A DNA stretch of 36,145 bases from Akkermansia muciniphila (GTDB lineage: Bacteria > Verrucomicrobiota > Verrucomicrobiia > Limisphaerales > SIBE01), in assembly GCA_945861765.1 (NCBI GenBank), contig CAMAWP010000027.1, forward strand, positions 1 through 36,145, in the 5' to 3' direction. Made by a program: the position numbers and the translations under genes. Each line of letters opens with the position of its first letter. The first letter of the stretch is position 1. Under the pieces are notes generated by a model, which ran no database searches, was not told the origin of the DNA, and saw only the letters and a list, made by a program, of their open reading frames with translations. Below, one piece after another: positions 27,127-34,835 of the stretch.

Positions 27127-28527
27127 TTAGCCGACGTAGCCCAAGAGTTTCCGCTCCTTGATAATCTTAGCCACTTGGGGAGGAACCAATTCTTCCCACG
27201 CCGGATCGCCCGCTTTGATCTTGGCGAGAGCGTCGCGAGAGTAGATGGGCAGGAACCTTTCGTCGAAGTCTCGCAGGCCTAAAATAAACTGGTTTTCAAT
27301 CAAATACGAGTACAGATGCCGCAGATGAGAAGCGACACGCAGGTTTCCCGCAGTTAGCACGCTGCCAGAAGTCGCGTCGAGGGTCGGGTAGATGTACAGT
27401 CGAAGGCCGTTTCTAAAAAGCCGCCCGAACGATTCGAGAATGCCACCTTCCAAATCATTGTAATACTTTTCTTCGAACAATTCTCGAAGTGTGGGCACTC
27501 CCATCACCACCCCGATCAACTGCTTGGTATAGCGGAAGAAGTACGCGGCCAAACGGTGGTATTCCGCATAGTTTGAAATCAGCACCGTTTTCCCTAAAGA
27601 ACTGAGAATATCGACTCTCTCTAGAAAATCCTTGTGGTCAATCACACCGCCATCCGTCAGGTTCTTCAAGGTCATTTCCAAGAGCACGACGACCTCCTCG
27701 CCTTGCACTTGGGGCTCTTGGACAAGCTGGGCGAGCGAGCATGTCAACATGTCCAGCGTGGTCTTAGTCACGGGTCGAAAGCTTCCGCGCTCAACCAAAA
27801 TAGGTTTCTTGTACAAGACCTCGGCAGCCTGGACGACTTCGCCTTCCGAATTAAACATTGCCGCGTTCGCCAGGCCTTTCTGGACGAGTTGCAGACTCAT
27901 GACGCGGTTGTCCACTTTCTCAAAATCCGGTCCGGAGAATTTCACCATGTCCACCTCCACCCGCTCAGGCGTCAGACCATCGATGAGAGAGGCGATAAAT
28001 TCTTCGGGCTGATGAGACAGGTAGATGGCTCCATAAATAAGGTTGACCCCCATGATTCCAAGGGTTTCCTGCTGCTGGATGTTCTCCTTGTCGAGCATTC
28101 GAACGTGGATGATAATCTGGGAGGGAGGAGCCGAGGGATGCGTCTGGAAACGAATTCCCAACCAACCTTGACCTTCATCAGCGCGAGTAAAGCTGCGAGC
28201 CGCAACTGTGTCAGCGAATACAAAGAATTTTGTATTGTCTCCGCGCTTTTCTTTGAGGCGATCGTGAAGCAGCTGATACTCATATTCGAGCATCGTCTGA
28301 AGGCGTTGACGGCTGACGTAGCGCTTGCTTGGCCCATAAATCGCATCACTGATCGTCATGTCGTAAGCCGACATGCTTTTGGCAACCGTGCCCGCCGCGC
28401 CGCCGACGCGGAAAAACCATCGCGCCACTTCCTGCCCAGCTCCGATTTCCGCAAAGACGCCATATTTCGTGGGGTCCATGTTGACGCGAAGAGCTTTTTG
28501 GTGTGTGTCAAGTTGTTCACTTTTCAT
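27127..28527 (-). CDS. Conserved protein of unknown function, 466 aa
   Basis: Starts at ATG 28527 (MKSEQLDTHQKALRVNMDPT); the frame continues six codons upstream to a TTG. Strongly conserved-looking segments are YGVFAEIGAGQEVARWFFRV, GGAAGTVAKSMSAYDMTISD, IYGPSKRYVSRQRLQTMLEYE, FFVFADTVAARSF, GWLGIRFQ, IIIHVRMLD and LGIMGVNLIYGA. I recall this family from cyanobacteria, planctomycetes and Verrucomicrobia, where it carries doubtful names (TonB-dependent receptor, nucleotide adenylyltransferase). No signal peptide or membrane span is seen, which contradicts a receptor, and no HxGH nucleotidyltransferase motif is visible. It is convergent with the giant secreted protein, with only 11 nt between their stops. 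Confidence 0.75.
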   Translation of the reverse strand: MKSEQLDTHQKALRVNMDPTKYGVFAEIGAGQEVARWFFRVGGAAGTVAKSMSAYDMTISDAIYGPSKRYVSRQRLQTMLEYEYQLLHDRLKEKRGDNTKFFVFADTVAARSFTRADEGQGWLGIRFQTHPSAPPSQIIIHVRMLDKENIQQQETLGIMGVNLIYGAIYLSHQPEEFIASLIDGLTPERVEVDMVKFSGPDFEKVDNRVMSLQLVQKGLANAAMFNSEGEVVQAAEVLYKKPILVERGSFRPVTKTTLDMLTCSLAQLVQEPQVQGEEVVVLLEMTLKNLTDGGVIDHKDFLERVDILSSLGKTVLISNYAEYHRLAAYFFRYTKQLIGVVMGVPTLRELFEEKYYNDLEGGILESFGRLFRNGLRLYIYPTLDATSGSVLTAGNLRVASHLRHLYSYLIENQFILGLRDFDERFLPIYSRDALAKIKAGDPAWEELVPPQVAKIIKERKLLGYVG

Positions 28528-28804
28528 AGGATGGTACAATTTCAATTACGGGAACTACAATCGAACAAGCAAGCGTGTTGATTGGCAAAACGCGCCTAAC
28601 AATTAAGCGGCCTGATATTCCGCAGTCAACTCACTGCCACGCTGGGCTTCACTCGAAAACCGTCAAAGATACTACTTCCCAGCACAGATGCGAACTGCCA
28701 GGTAGTTCGTCTGCACTCTGATTACTGTCTGAACATGGGATGAAATCAAGCGGTAAATAAGATCAAGAGCAACTATCGAGGGTCGATTAGGGTCGCTGAA
28801 GAGT

Positions 28805-29647
28805 TTAGTGTGCTGACTTTTTTTGCTTCGCGCGGCCAAGCGTTCGTTTCAGAAAGTTGTCGATTTCCACCTTCTGTTTGCGAGAAAAACTGTGATAGCC
28901 GTCCCCCTCAGATGCGGCATCGGGTTTCGCCACCTGGATCATCGGAGCCTCCCTATCCGAGGCTGAGGATGATTCGTTTGAAGGAGGCATATACTCGATG
29001 AAAGGATCGTTAACAGCCACAGCCGACTCGACAGCATCTGGAATGGCATTTGGAATGGCGGTGGGTGGGGCAACGGAATTGTTATGGTTCCACCGACCCG
29101 ACTCAAGGTTGGCCAACTTATTGTGCAGCACGATAAGTTCACGCGTTTCCCGGTAGTGTTGTTCTTCGATCTTCTCCTTAAAGTCTTGGAGCTTGTCCGA
29201 AATCGGCTGCAACAGCACATTCAGATTCGCTTTGTTGAGATCTGTTAGGTTTTGGGACTTTTCCTCGAGAACCTGTTGGACCAAACCCTTGAATTCCTGG
29301 CTGAGCCGTTGCTGCAAATGCAGCAGGTCCACCTTTTGATGTTCGAGCTTTTGCTCCAAGTGATGCCGGTTGGCCCGCTCTCGCGAGAGGTCGGCGTGCA
29401 TCGAAATGTTAAATTGCCTCTCCTGCGCAATCTCGTTTTGAAGGACCTGCTGGTTATGTTCGAGCATTCGGTTGCATTCTGAGGCTTTTGCCTGCTCGAT
29501 TTGCAAGCTGTTGAAGTTCTCCTTGATGTGGAGCAACTCAGCTTCGGCAAGTGCTCTTCTGGCATTTTGTCGGCCTCGGTAGGAAAACCATCCAGTGCCG
29601 AATCCAATCGCCAACCCCAGAACCAAACAAAGCACATCGGGTGTCAT
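28805..29647 (-). CDS. Truncated RmuC-like membrane-anchored coiled-coil protein
   Basis: 280 residues from ATG 29647. A single N-terminal membrane helix (about residues 4-23, LCLVLGLAIGFGTGW) is followed by a long coiled coil (about 28-180) rich in Glu/Gln/Leu. Residues 114-182 (RLSQEFKGLVQQVLEEKSQN, LNKANLNVLLQPISDKLQDF, KEKIEEQHYRETRELIVLHN) match the part of RmuC that precedes its nuclease domain. The PD-(D/E)XK-like RmuC nuclease domain is missing; instead there is a Pro/Ser/Glu-rich linker (about 190-250) and a basic tail (FSRKQKVEIDNFLKRTLGRA then KQKKSAH). RmuC proteins limit inversion recombination; this version can only be structural or a partner-binding protein. It is divergent from the ParA gene. 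Confidence 0.7.
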   Translation of the reverse strand: MTPDVLCLVLGLAIGFGTGWFSYRGRQNARRALAEAELLHIKENFNSLQIEQAKASECNRMLEHNQQVLQNEIAQERQFNISMHADLSRERANRHHLEQKLEHQKVDLLHLQQRLSQEFKGLVQQVLEEKSQNLTDLNKANLNVLLQPISDKLQDFKEKIEEQHYRETRELIVLHNKLANLESGRWNHNNSVAPPTAIPNAIPDAVESAVAVNDPFIEYMPPSNESSSASDREAPMIQVAKPDAASEGDGYHSFSRKQKVEIDNFLKRTLGRAKQKKSAH

Positions 29648-30013
29648 AGCAACATCAGCGGCCAATGATGGCCGCTCGGCAGAGATGATTCGCTACGGAC
29701 ATGGTGGCTGTTCCATTCATACACATTCTCTAGTCCAGGAAACGTGACTTAAGTTTGTCTTGGCTTATTTAAACAGAATTTGGTATTTGATCAAGGCATT
29801 GTTAGTGGACCGCATTGAACGTTTTGTCCGATCGAGATAAGCTGCGTGCTATGTTTGGATGTCCGTCGAGAGAGCATTTCAATAGCAACACTCCATTCTG
29901 GGGAGGACTTTCAACGCTTTGCCGCTTCTAGCGCTTGGGGCAGCTTTTCGGTTGCCTACCAGTGCCGATTCAGTCGGTCGTAACAAAAGTTTCTCAGCAG
30001 TTCTGATTATTGT
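29648..30013. other. Divergent intergenic region between RmuC-like and ParA-like genes
   Basis: 366 nt with lower GC than the flanks (AT-rich around 29740-29810). It must hold promoters for both divergent genes, but no convincing -35/-10 pair, operator palindrome or parS-like repeat array could be picked out by eye. Confidence 0.4.
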
Positions 30014-30601
30014 ATGCCTTTAAAAATTACCTTTTTGAACCAGAAGGGCGGAGTCGGAAAATCTACTTCTAGCGCGCTTATCGGCGCGGCGCTCAGCTCC
30101 GCCGGATATCGCGTCGCCTTCGAGGATACTGACAGCCAAGGCTCGTTGACGATGTGGACGGACAAGATTGGCAAGCTGCCAATGGTCCAAGACTGTCCCA
30201 CCGCCGAGGTCATCATTTGCGATACGCCCGGACGAATCGATCTCAATCAGGAGGAACACGAGGGATTTTTTCGTTCCATCATCCAGACGAGCGACCGTCT
30301 GGTGATCGTTTCAGAAAAGAGCCTGTTTAGCACTCAGGCATCAATCCCGATGATTGAACTGGTCAAAAAATACATGAAGACCGAAGCTAAGGCCATGATC
30401 CTGTTCAACAAAGTGCGGCAACGCACATTGGTGGGACGCCAGGACGAATTAGAGATGGCGGAAGATCTCGGCTTGCCGGTATTGAAGAATTCCTTGCCAT
30501 TGGCAGCCTCCTATGAAAACGTCCAGATCGAAGGCTTTGCTGCCGTGATGGGTAAAAACCGGGAGAAGATCTTTTCCTTAGCTTTGGAAATCCTCAAATG
30601 A
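30014..30601 (+). CDS. ParA/MinD-type partition ATPase
   Basis: 195 residues. The deviant Walker A KGGVGKST is at 11-18 with the signature lysine K11, the A' motif is DTDSQGS at about 38-44, and Walker B lies in VIICDTPGRID. The size fits the short ParA type (no N-terminal DNA-binding domain) used by plasmids and orphan chromosomal systems to position DNA, chemoreceptor clusters or flagella. It overlaps the next gene by 4 nt (ATGA at 30598-30601), which is the normal layout for a ParA with its partner. It lacks the extra N-terminal helix expected for FlhG-type flagellar regulators. The start at 30014 has no clear Shine-Dalgarno. Confidence 0.88.
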   Translation: MPLKITFLNQKGGVGKSTSSALIGAALSSAGYRVAFEDTDSQGSLTMWTDKIGKLPMVQDCPTAEVIICDTPGRIDLNQEEHEGFFRSIIQTSDRLVIVSEKSLFSTQASIPMIELVKKYMKTEAKAMILFNKVRQRTLVGRQDELEMAEDLGLPVLKNSLPLAASYENVQIEGFAAVMGKNREKIFSLALEILK

Positions 30602-31362
30602 CGAGTAAGAACTCTAACTCATTAAAGGAGTTGAAGGGTTTGCGCGAGGCGGTCATCGCTGAGGAAAAAGCTAAAACTCACGAACGCCTTAAAAGTCTGC
30701 CACCGGGTCCATCCCGAGAGCAACCGGACGTCTCCATGTCGCCCGACTTGGAACCGCAAGAGGAGTTTGAAGAAGATTCACCCATTCCAACGCCGTCGGC
30801 ACTGCCGCCGCCACCGGCTGCACCCAGACCACCCCAGGTCTCCTCCGCCAATGCCGCCCGTCCCGCAGCCGTCGGTCCTTCCTCGCCGGCCGTGACTCGA
30901 ACCAAGACTGTACAGGAGTCTGCCTTAATCATCCCGCTGACACCCAAGATTCAGGAGCGTCTTCAGAAGCACGTTGAAAACGGTCGTTGGAGTCAGGCAG
31001 ACCTTGTGATTGAACTGATTCGAGCCTTCCTGCACGGTGGTTACCCAGAAATCCATTTTGGCGACCAGTTAATTGCGAAGGCGGGAACTTATCGAACCTT
31101 CGAGCGGAACCCACTCGATACGGTTCTAAAAATTGTCAGCGGCCAAGGGGTGTTCAATGTCACCGTCAGTCCTGAGAATGCTGAATATCAGAACTGGCTT
31201 TCGCATTTTTCCAACCAGAAGGCGGCCGATCCCCAAAAGGCGGCCAGCCAGGTTTGCCTATTTGCCCTCCAAACGTTCTTGGAAAGTGTCGAAGATTTTA
31301 AAGTCCAAGGATGGGTTAAAAGCCTGCCGACGGATGCGTACTCTGTCACCCCCGCGGGTTAG
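30598..31362 (+). CDS. Putative ParA partner with ribbon-helix-helix-like segment
   Basis: 254 residues, family not recognised. N-terminal basic helix (about 8-32, LKELKGLREAVIAEEKAKTH), then a Pro/Ala-rich disordered linker (about 35-100), then ALIIPLTPKIQERLQKHVEN (about 109-128) and WSQADLVIELIRAFL, which looks like a beta-strand plus two helices of a ribbon-helix-helix DNA-binding or similar dimer module. The last 100 residues (GDQLIAKAGTYRTFE ... FALQTFLESVEDFKVQGW) form another folded region. Basic N-termini of ParB-like partners commonly stimulate ParA ATPase; that role is inferred from the overlap with the ParA gene. Whether it binds DNA or a protein cargo is open. Confidence 0.65.
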   Translation: MTSKNSNSLKELKGLREAVIAEEKAKTHERLKSLPPGPSREQPDVSMSPDLEPQEEFEEDSPIPTPSALPPPPAAPRPPQVSSANAARPAAVGPSSPAVTRTKTVQESALIIPLTPKIQERLQKHVENGRWSQADLVIELIRAFLHGGYPEIHFGDQLIAKAGTYRTFERNPLDTVLKIVSGQGVFNVTVSPENAEYQNWLSHFSNQKAADPQKAASQVCLFALQTFLESVEDFKVQGWVKSLPTDAYSVTPAG

Positions 31363-31468
31363 GTTGTGAGGAATTTCCTTTCGATGCCTTCGGGCTGTTG
31401 CTGTATTCAATAGCGAGGAAAAGTAACAACTGGGCATCGTCGAAATCAAACGTTTCCGATAGGAGAAG

Positions 31469-31519
31469 AGAGGCGGCACTCATCATGCCGCCTCTTTGCT
31501 AATTGCTGGAATTATCCAG
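31469..31519 (-). terminator. Double hairpin after the first tandem flagellin
   Basis: Reading along the minus strand after the stop at 31529: a small hairpin CTGGA/TCCAG (31519-31506) followed by a 10-bp GC-rich hairpin AGAGGCGGCA/TGCCGCCTCT (31495-31469, 7-nt loop). The same order is found after the other flagellins. It probably also ends the ParA-partner transcript on the plus strand, where TTT follows. Confidence 0.6.
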
Positions 31520-31528
31520 TAAGTTCCT

Positions 31529-32395
31529 TTAACCCAAAAGTCGCAATGACGATTGGGGCTGAAGGTTGGCCTGGGCCAACATTGCTGTCCCGGACTGCAC
31601 CAGGATGTTGTACTTCGCAAACTGCGTGCTCTCTAAAGCCACATCCACATCTTTGATCCGGCTATTGGCCGCCGCGAGGTTCTCGTTGAGGATGTCGATC
31701 TGTTCACTGTTCAGGCTCAAGCGCGATATGTTGGCACCTATCTTGGCACGCATGCCGGCTAAGTTCTGAATAGCTGTCTTGATGTAGGTTAAGGATGTTG
31801 CCGCGCTGGTGGCATTCCCTACGGCCGTTGAGGCAGTTCCAGAGAAGTCGTAAATCGCGGAGATGGATGTTCCGGCTCCTAGACCTGCTGCCGTGGTCGA
31901 TGTAAACGACCCCGTTAAAGTTGCCCCATTCAAGGCAAATGTATTTGCGTCACTGTCAATGGTGATGGCTAGCCCCACAGAGGCTGAGCCAAACAAGCTA
32001 ACGCCATTAAACAATTTAGTGACGATGTCGCTGATGTAGCTCTGCAACTGCGTGAACTCTGCCGCGTAGTTGGACAGGTCACTGGCGCTCTTGGTGGCGT
32101 CCTGCGCCAACACTGTGATTTCGCTCATCCGATCCAACGACTTTTGCACCTTCTGCAAGAAGCCATCCTGCGTCTGGCTAAAGGAGATGGCATTGGCGAT
32201 GTTCGAGTTGGCAGCCTTGTTGCGGTTGATCTGCGCGTCGAACTTGATCGACTGCGCCAGCCCTGCCGAATCGTCCTCAGGAGAGACGATTCTGGAGCCT
32301 GAAGCAAGTCTCGCCAGAGATTTACTGAGCATCGAGCTTGAAATGCCCAGCAAACGGCTTGCATTGTTTGCTGCTGTATATGTATTAATTACCAT
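31529..32395 (-). CDS. Flagellin, tandem copy 1
   Basis: 288 residues starting MVINTYTAANNASRLLG. The N-terminal D0/D1 region (LSKSLARLASGSRIVSPEDD, SAGLAQSIKFDAQINRNKAA, QTQDGFLQKVQKSLDRMSEI) and the C-terminal region (SRIKDVDVALESTQFAKYNI, GTAMLAQANLQPQSSLRLLG) are both present, with only a short variable middle (about residues 145-190), so this is a small core-type flagellin exported by the flagellar type III system. It is the most divergent of the four copies (SPEDD rather than SPDDD; YTAANNA rather than NTSASNS). AAGGA is spaced 8 nt from the ATG and sits in a hairpin loop. Confidence 0.95.
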   Translation of the reverse strand: MVINTYTAANNASRLLGISSSMLSKSLARLASGSRIVSPEDDSAGLAQSIKFDAQINRNKAANSNIANAISFSQTQDGFLQKVQKSLDRMSEITVLAQDATKSASDLSNYAAEFTQLQSYISDIVTKLFNGVSLFGSASVGLAITIDSDANTFALNGATLTGSFTSTTAAGLGAGTSISAIYDFSGTASTAVGNATSAATSLTYIKTAIQNLAGMRAKIGANISRLSLNSEQIDILNENLAAANSRIKDVDVALESTQFAKYNILVQSGTAMLAQANLQPQSSLRLLG

Positions 32396-32396
32396 A

Positions 32397-32461
32397 AGAC
32401 AATTCCTTTTGTCTGGTTATTCATAATGTTTGTCTTACCGAAAACGGCTTCCATGCCGTTT
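32397..32461 (-). promoter_or_regulatory. Flagellin leader with two GGA-loop hairpins (CsrA-like target), copy 1
   Basis: Hairpin 1 (32461-32442) is AAACGGC-ATGGAA-GCCGTTT with a perfect 7-bp stem in this copy. Hairpin 2 (32414-32397) is AGACAA-AAGGAA-TTGTCT, 6-bp stem, whose loop is the ribosome binding site, one base before ATG 32395. Both loops expose GGA, the core of CsrA binding sites. The third, fully compensating base pair here (GCC versus GTC in the other copies) supports a real stem in hairpin 1. Confidence 0.6.
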
Positions 32462-32509
32462 AGAAAACTTTAGTTCAGGCGTTTTCCAGTTTCCTGTGCG
32501 ATAAACAGG

Positions 32510-32535
32510 CTATCGCGGACAATTGGCCATTTTCA
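32510..32535 (-). promoter_or_regulatory. Candidate FliA/sigma28-like promoter, copy 1
   Basis: On the minus strand TGAA (32535-32532), 15 nt, then GCGATAG (32516-32510), compared with the enteric sigma28 pattern TAAA-N15-GCCGATAA. It is conserved in the two other visible upstream regions while the spacer bases differ. The -10 lies in an inverted repeat GCGATA/TATCGC (32516-32498). Confidence 0.45.
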
Positions 32536-32564
32536 GGGAACTCTGTTTATGTCTTCTCTTGGCC

Positions 32565-32614
32565 ACCGGCGGCACCAATCGCGCCGCCGGTTGATTGATG
32601 CTGGATTTATCCAG
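32565..32614 (-). terminator. Double hairpin after the second tandem flagellin
   Basis: Minus strand: CTGGAT/ATCCAG (32614-32601) then ACCGGCGGC/GCCGCCGGT (32591-32565, 9-bp stem). It lies between the stop of flagellin copy 2 and the promoter of copy 1. No T-run follows, so an mRNA 3'-end stabiliser is an alternative to a terminator. Confidence 0.6.
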
Positions 32615-32625
32615 TGATACTTTGC

Positions 32626-33498
32626 CTAACCCAGCAGCCGCAATGTCGATTGCGGCAGAGCGTTGGCTTGGGCCAACATTGCTGTGCCCGACTGCACCAG
32701 GATGTTGTACTTCGCGAACTGAGTGCTCTCTTGAGCCACGTCCACATCCTTGATCCGGCTGTTGGCCGCCGACAGGTTCTCGTTCAGGATGTCCAGTTGT
32801 TCACTCGTCAGGCTCAGGCGCGAGATGTTTGCACCTATCTTGGCCCGCATGTTCGCTAAGTTCTGAATGGCGGTCTTGATGTAGGTTAACGAAGTTGCCG
32901 CACTGGTGGCGTTGCTGACGGCCACGCTCGTAGCGCTCGATGAATCGTAGATAGACGAAATGCCTACTCCATTTGTTCCTAGCCCTGGTGCTCCCGTGCT
33001 CGATGTAACTGACCCTGTCAGGGTGGCTCCATTCAAGGCGAAGGTATTGGCGTCGCTGTCAATGGTGATGGCTAAACCCACGGAAGTTGAACCAAACAGG
33101 TCAACGCCATTGAATTGCTTGGTCGTGATATCGCTGATGTAGGCTTGCAACTGAGTGAACTCTGCCGAGTAGTTGGACATGTCGCTGACTGATTTGGTCG
33201 CGTCCTGCGCCAGCACCGAGATTTCACTCATCCGGTCCAGCGACTTCTGCACCTTCTGCAAAAAGCCATCCTGCGTCTGGCTAAAGGAGATCGCGTTCGC
33301 GACGTTCGAGTTGGCAGCCTTGTTGCGGTTGATCTGCGCGTCGAACTTGATCGACTGCGCCAGCCCTGCCGAATCATCATCAGGTGAGACGATTCTGGAG
33401 CCTGAAGACAGGCGGGCCAGGGATTTACTGAGCATCGAGCTTGATGTCCCCAGCAAACGAGCTGAGTTACTTGCTGAGGTATTTGTATTTATTACCAT
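32626..33498 (-). CDS. Flagellin, tandem copy 2
   Basis: 290 residues starting MVINTNTSASNSARLLGTSS. It shares nearly identical N- and C-terminal thirds with copies 3 and 4; differences cluster in the middle (VTSSTGAPGLGTNGVGISSI and nearby), the surface-exposed part of the filament. The C-terminus is GTAMLAQANALPQSTLRLLG. Upstream it has the full control unit (hairpins and promoter), so it is an independent transcription unit rather than a read-through copy. Confidence 0.95.
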   Translation of the reverse strand: MVINTNTSASNSARLLGTSSSMLSKSLARLSSGSRIVSPDDDSAGLAQSIKFDAQINRNKAANSNVANAISFSQTQDGFLQKVQKSLDRMSEISVLAQDATKSVSDMSNYSAEFTQLQAYISDITTKQFNGVDLFGSTSVGLAITIDSDANTFALNGATLTGSVTSSTGAPGLGTNGVGISSIYDSSSATSVAVSNATSAATSLTYIKTAIQNLANMRAKIGANISRLSLTSEQLDILNENLSAANSRIKDVDVAQESTQFAKYNILVQSGTAMLAQANALPQSTLRLLG

Positions 33499-33499
33499 A

Positions 33500-33564
33500 A
33501 GACAATTCCTTTTGTCTGATTCTATTTATGTTGTCTTTCACCGAAAACGACTTCCATGCCGTTT
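33500..33564 (-). promoter_or_regulatory. Flagellin leader with two GGA-loop hairpins, copy 2
   Basis: Hairpin 1 at 33564-33545 (AAACGGC-ATGGAA-GTCGTTT, one G-U pair in RNA) and hairpin 2 at 33517-33500 (AGACAAAAGGAATTGTCT) one base before ATG 33498. Two more GGA triplets (ACAGGAAACTGGAAG) lie between promoter and hairpin 1. Confidence 0.6.
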
Positions 33565-33612
33565 AGAAAACTTTAGTTCAGGCGTCTTCCAGTTTCCTGT
33601 GCGATAAACAGG

Positions 33613-33638
33613 CTATCGCGGACCTCTGGCCAGCTTCA
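33613..33638 (-). promoter_or_regulatory. Candidate FliA/sigma28-like promoter, copy 2
   Basis: Minus strand TGAA (33638-33635), 15 nt, GCGATAG (33619-33613). This places the likely transcription start about 105-110 nt before ATG 33498, so the hairpins are inside the leader RNA. Confidence 0.45.
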
Positions 33639-33904
33639 GTCAACCCTGCCAATCCTCTTTCACACCCAAGGCAGAATCGCATTATTCTGACCAAATTCAT
33701 CAGCCGGAAAATCCTATCGCCTCTGGTGCCCTACTGCTCACAATCATTGGCAACCAGCTCGGTTTTCCAACCCAGGGTTCTTGCCTCGGATCTTTGGAAA
33801 ATAATTTCCAAGCCCCGTGCTTCACCCTAAAATTCAATGCGCTCATAAAATGCGCTGTGCTATGTCATTTGATGGTTCAAGGAAGGTTATGCATTCGCTT
33901 CGCT

Positions 33905-33956
33905 AACCGGCGGCACTCACCGTGCCGCCGGTTACTCGATGCTGGATTTATCCAGC
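33905..33956 (-). terminator. Double hairpin after the third tandem flagellin
   Basis: Minus strand: GCTGGAT/ATCCAGC (33956-33941) then a perfect 12-bp stem AACCGGCGGCAC/GTGCCGCCGGTT with loop GGTGA (33933-33905), starting 11 nt after the stop of flagellin copy 3. Confidence 0.65.
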
Positions 33957-33967
33957 GAGATCTTGGC

Positions 33968-34834
33968 TTAACCCAGCAATCGCAATGTCGATTGCGGCAG
34001 AGCGTTGGCTTGGGCCAACATTGCTGTGCCCGACTGCACCAGGATGTTGTACTTCGCGAACTGAGTGCTCTCTTGAGCCACATCCACATCCTTGATCCGG
34101 CTGTTGGCCGCCGACAGGTTCTCGTTCAGGATGTCCAGTTGTTCACTCGTCAGGCTCAAGCGCGAGATGTTTGCACCTATCTTGGCCCGCATGTTCGCTA
34201 AGTTCTGAATGGCGGTCTTGATGTAGGTTAACGTTCCTGCCGCGCTGGTGGCATTGCCCACTGCCACGGTAGAACTCGATGAATCGTAGATGGCCGAAAC
34301 GGCTGATCCAGCTCCCAGACCTGCGCCCCCGGTGCTCGATGTAAACGAACCGGTCAGAGTAGCCCCATTCAAGGCGAATGTGACTGCGTCACTGTCAATC
34401 GTGATGGCTAGACCTACAGAAGTTGAACCAAACAGGTCAACACCATTGAACTGCTTGGTCGTGATATCGCTGATGTAGTTCTGCAACTGTGTGAACTCTG
34501 CCGAGTAGTTGGACAGGTCGCTGACTGTCTTGGTCGCGTCCTGCGCCAGCACCGAGATTTCACTCATCCGATCCAGCGACTTTTGCACCTTCTGCAAGAA
34601 GCCATCCTGCGTCTGGCTAAAGGAGATCGCGTTGGCGACGTTCGAGTTGGCGGCCTTGTTGCGGTTGATCTGCGCGTCGAACTTGATCGACTGCGCCAGC
34701 CCTGCCGAATCATCATCAGGTGAGACGATTCTGGAGCCTGAAGACAGGCGAGCCAGGGACTTACTAAGCATTGAACTTGACATACCCAGCAAACGAGCTG
34801 AGTTACTTGCTGAGGTATTTGTATTTATTACCAT
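33968..34834 (-). CDS. Flagellin, tandem copy 3
   Basis: 288 residues, starting MVINTNTSASNSARLLGMSS. The variable part reads FTSSTGGAGLGAGSAVSAIY; elsewhere it is almost identical to copies 2 and 4, including long stretches at the DNA level, which points to recent duplication or ongoing gene conversion. One point of difference is DSDAVTFALNG instead of DSDANTFALNG. It has its own promoter, leader hairpins and 3' double hairpin. Confidence 0.95.
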   Translation of the reverse strand: MVINTNTSASNSARLLGMSSSMLSKSLARLSSGSRIVSPDDDSAGLAQSIKFDAQINRNKAANSNVANAISFSQTQDGFLQKVQKSLDRMSEISVLAQDATKTVSDLSNYSAEFTQLQNYISDITTKQFNGVDLFGSTSVGLAITIDSDAVTFALNGATLTGSFTSSTGGAGLGAGSAVSAIYDSSSSTVAVGNATSAAGTLTYIKTAIQNLANMRAKIGANISRLSLTSEQLDILNENLSAANSRIKDVDVAQESTQFAKYNILVQSGTAMLAQANALPQSTLRLLG

Positions 34835-34835
34835 A

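Larger units (their letters stand above)
33499..33904. repeat. Duplicated flagellin upstream spacer, copy A
   Basis: About 400 nt closely matching 34835-35240 base for base with scattered substitutions. It includes the leader hairpins and promoter and then about 230 nt without a conserved reading frame, containing a perfect inverted repeat TTGGAAA/TTTCCAA at 33794-33811. The repeat period between copies is about 1336 nt, so one flagellin plus its upstream region was duplicated as a unit. Confidence 0.8.

Noticed and set aside
27127-28527. Calling the 466-residue protein a TonB-dependent receptor
   Set aside because: No signal peptide, plug or barrel features; the name seems to be a propagated annotation error.
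33569-33576. TAAAGTTT in the flagellin leader as a sigma28 -35 box
   Set aside because: It matches the enteric -35 but has no GCCGATAA-like -10 at the right distance and is changed to CAAAGTTC upstream of copy 3, while TGAA-N15-GCGATAG is conserved in all copies.
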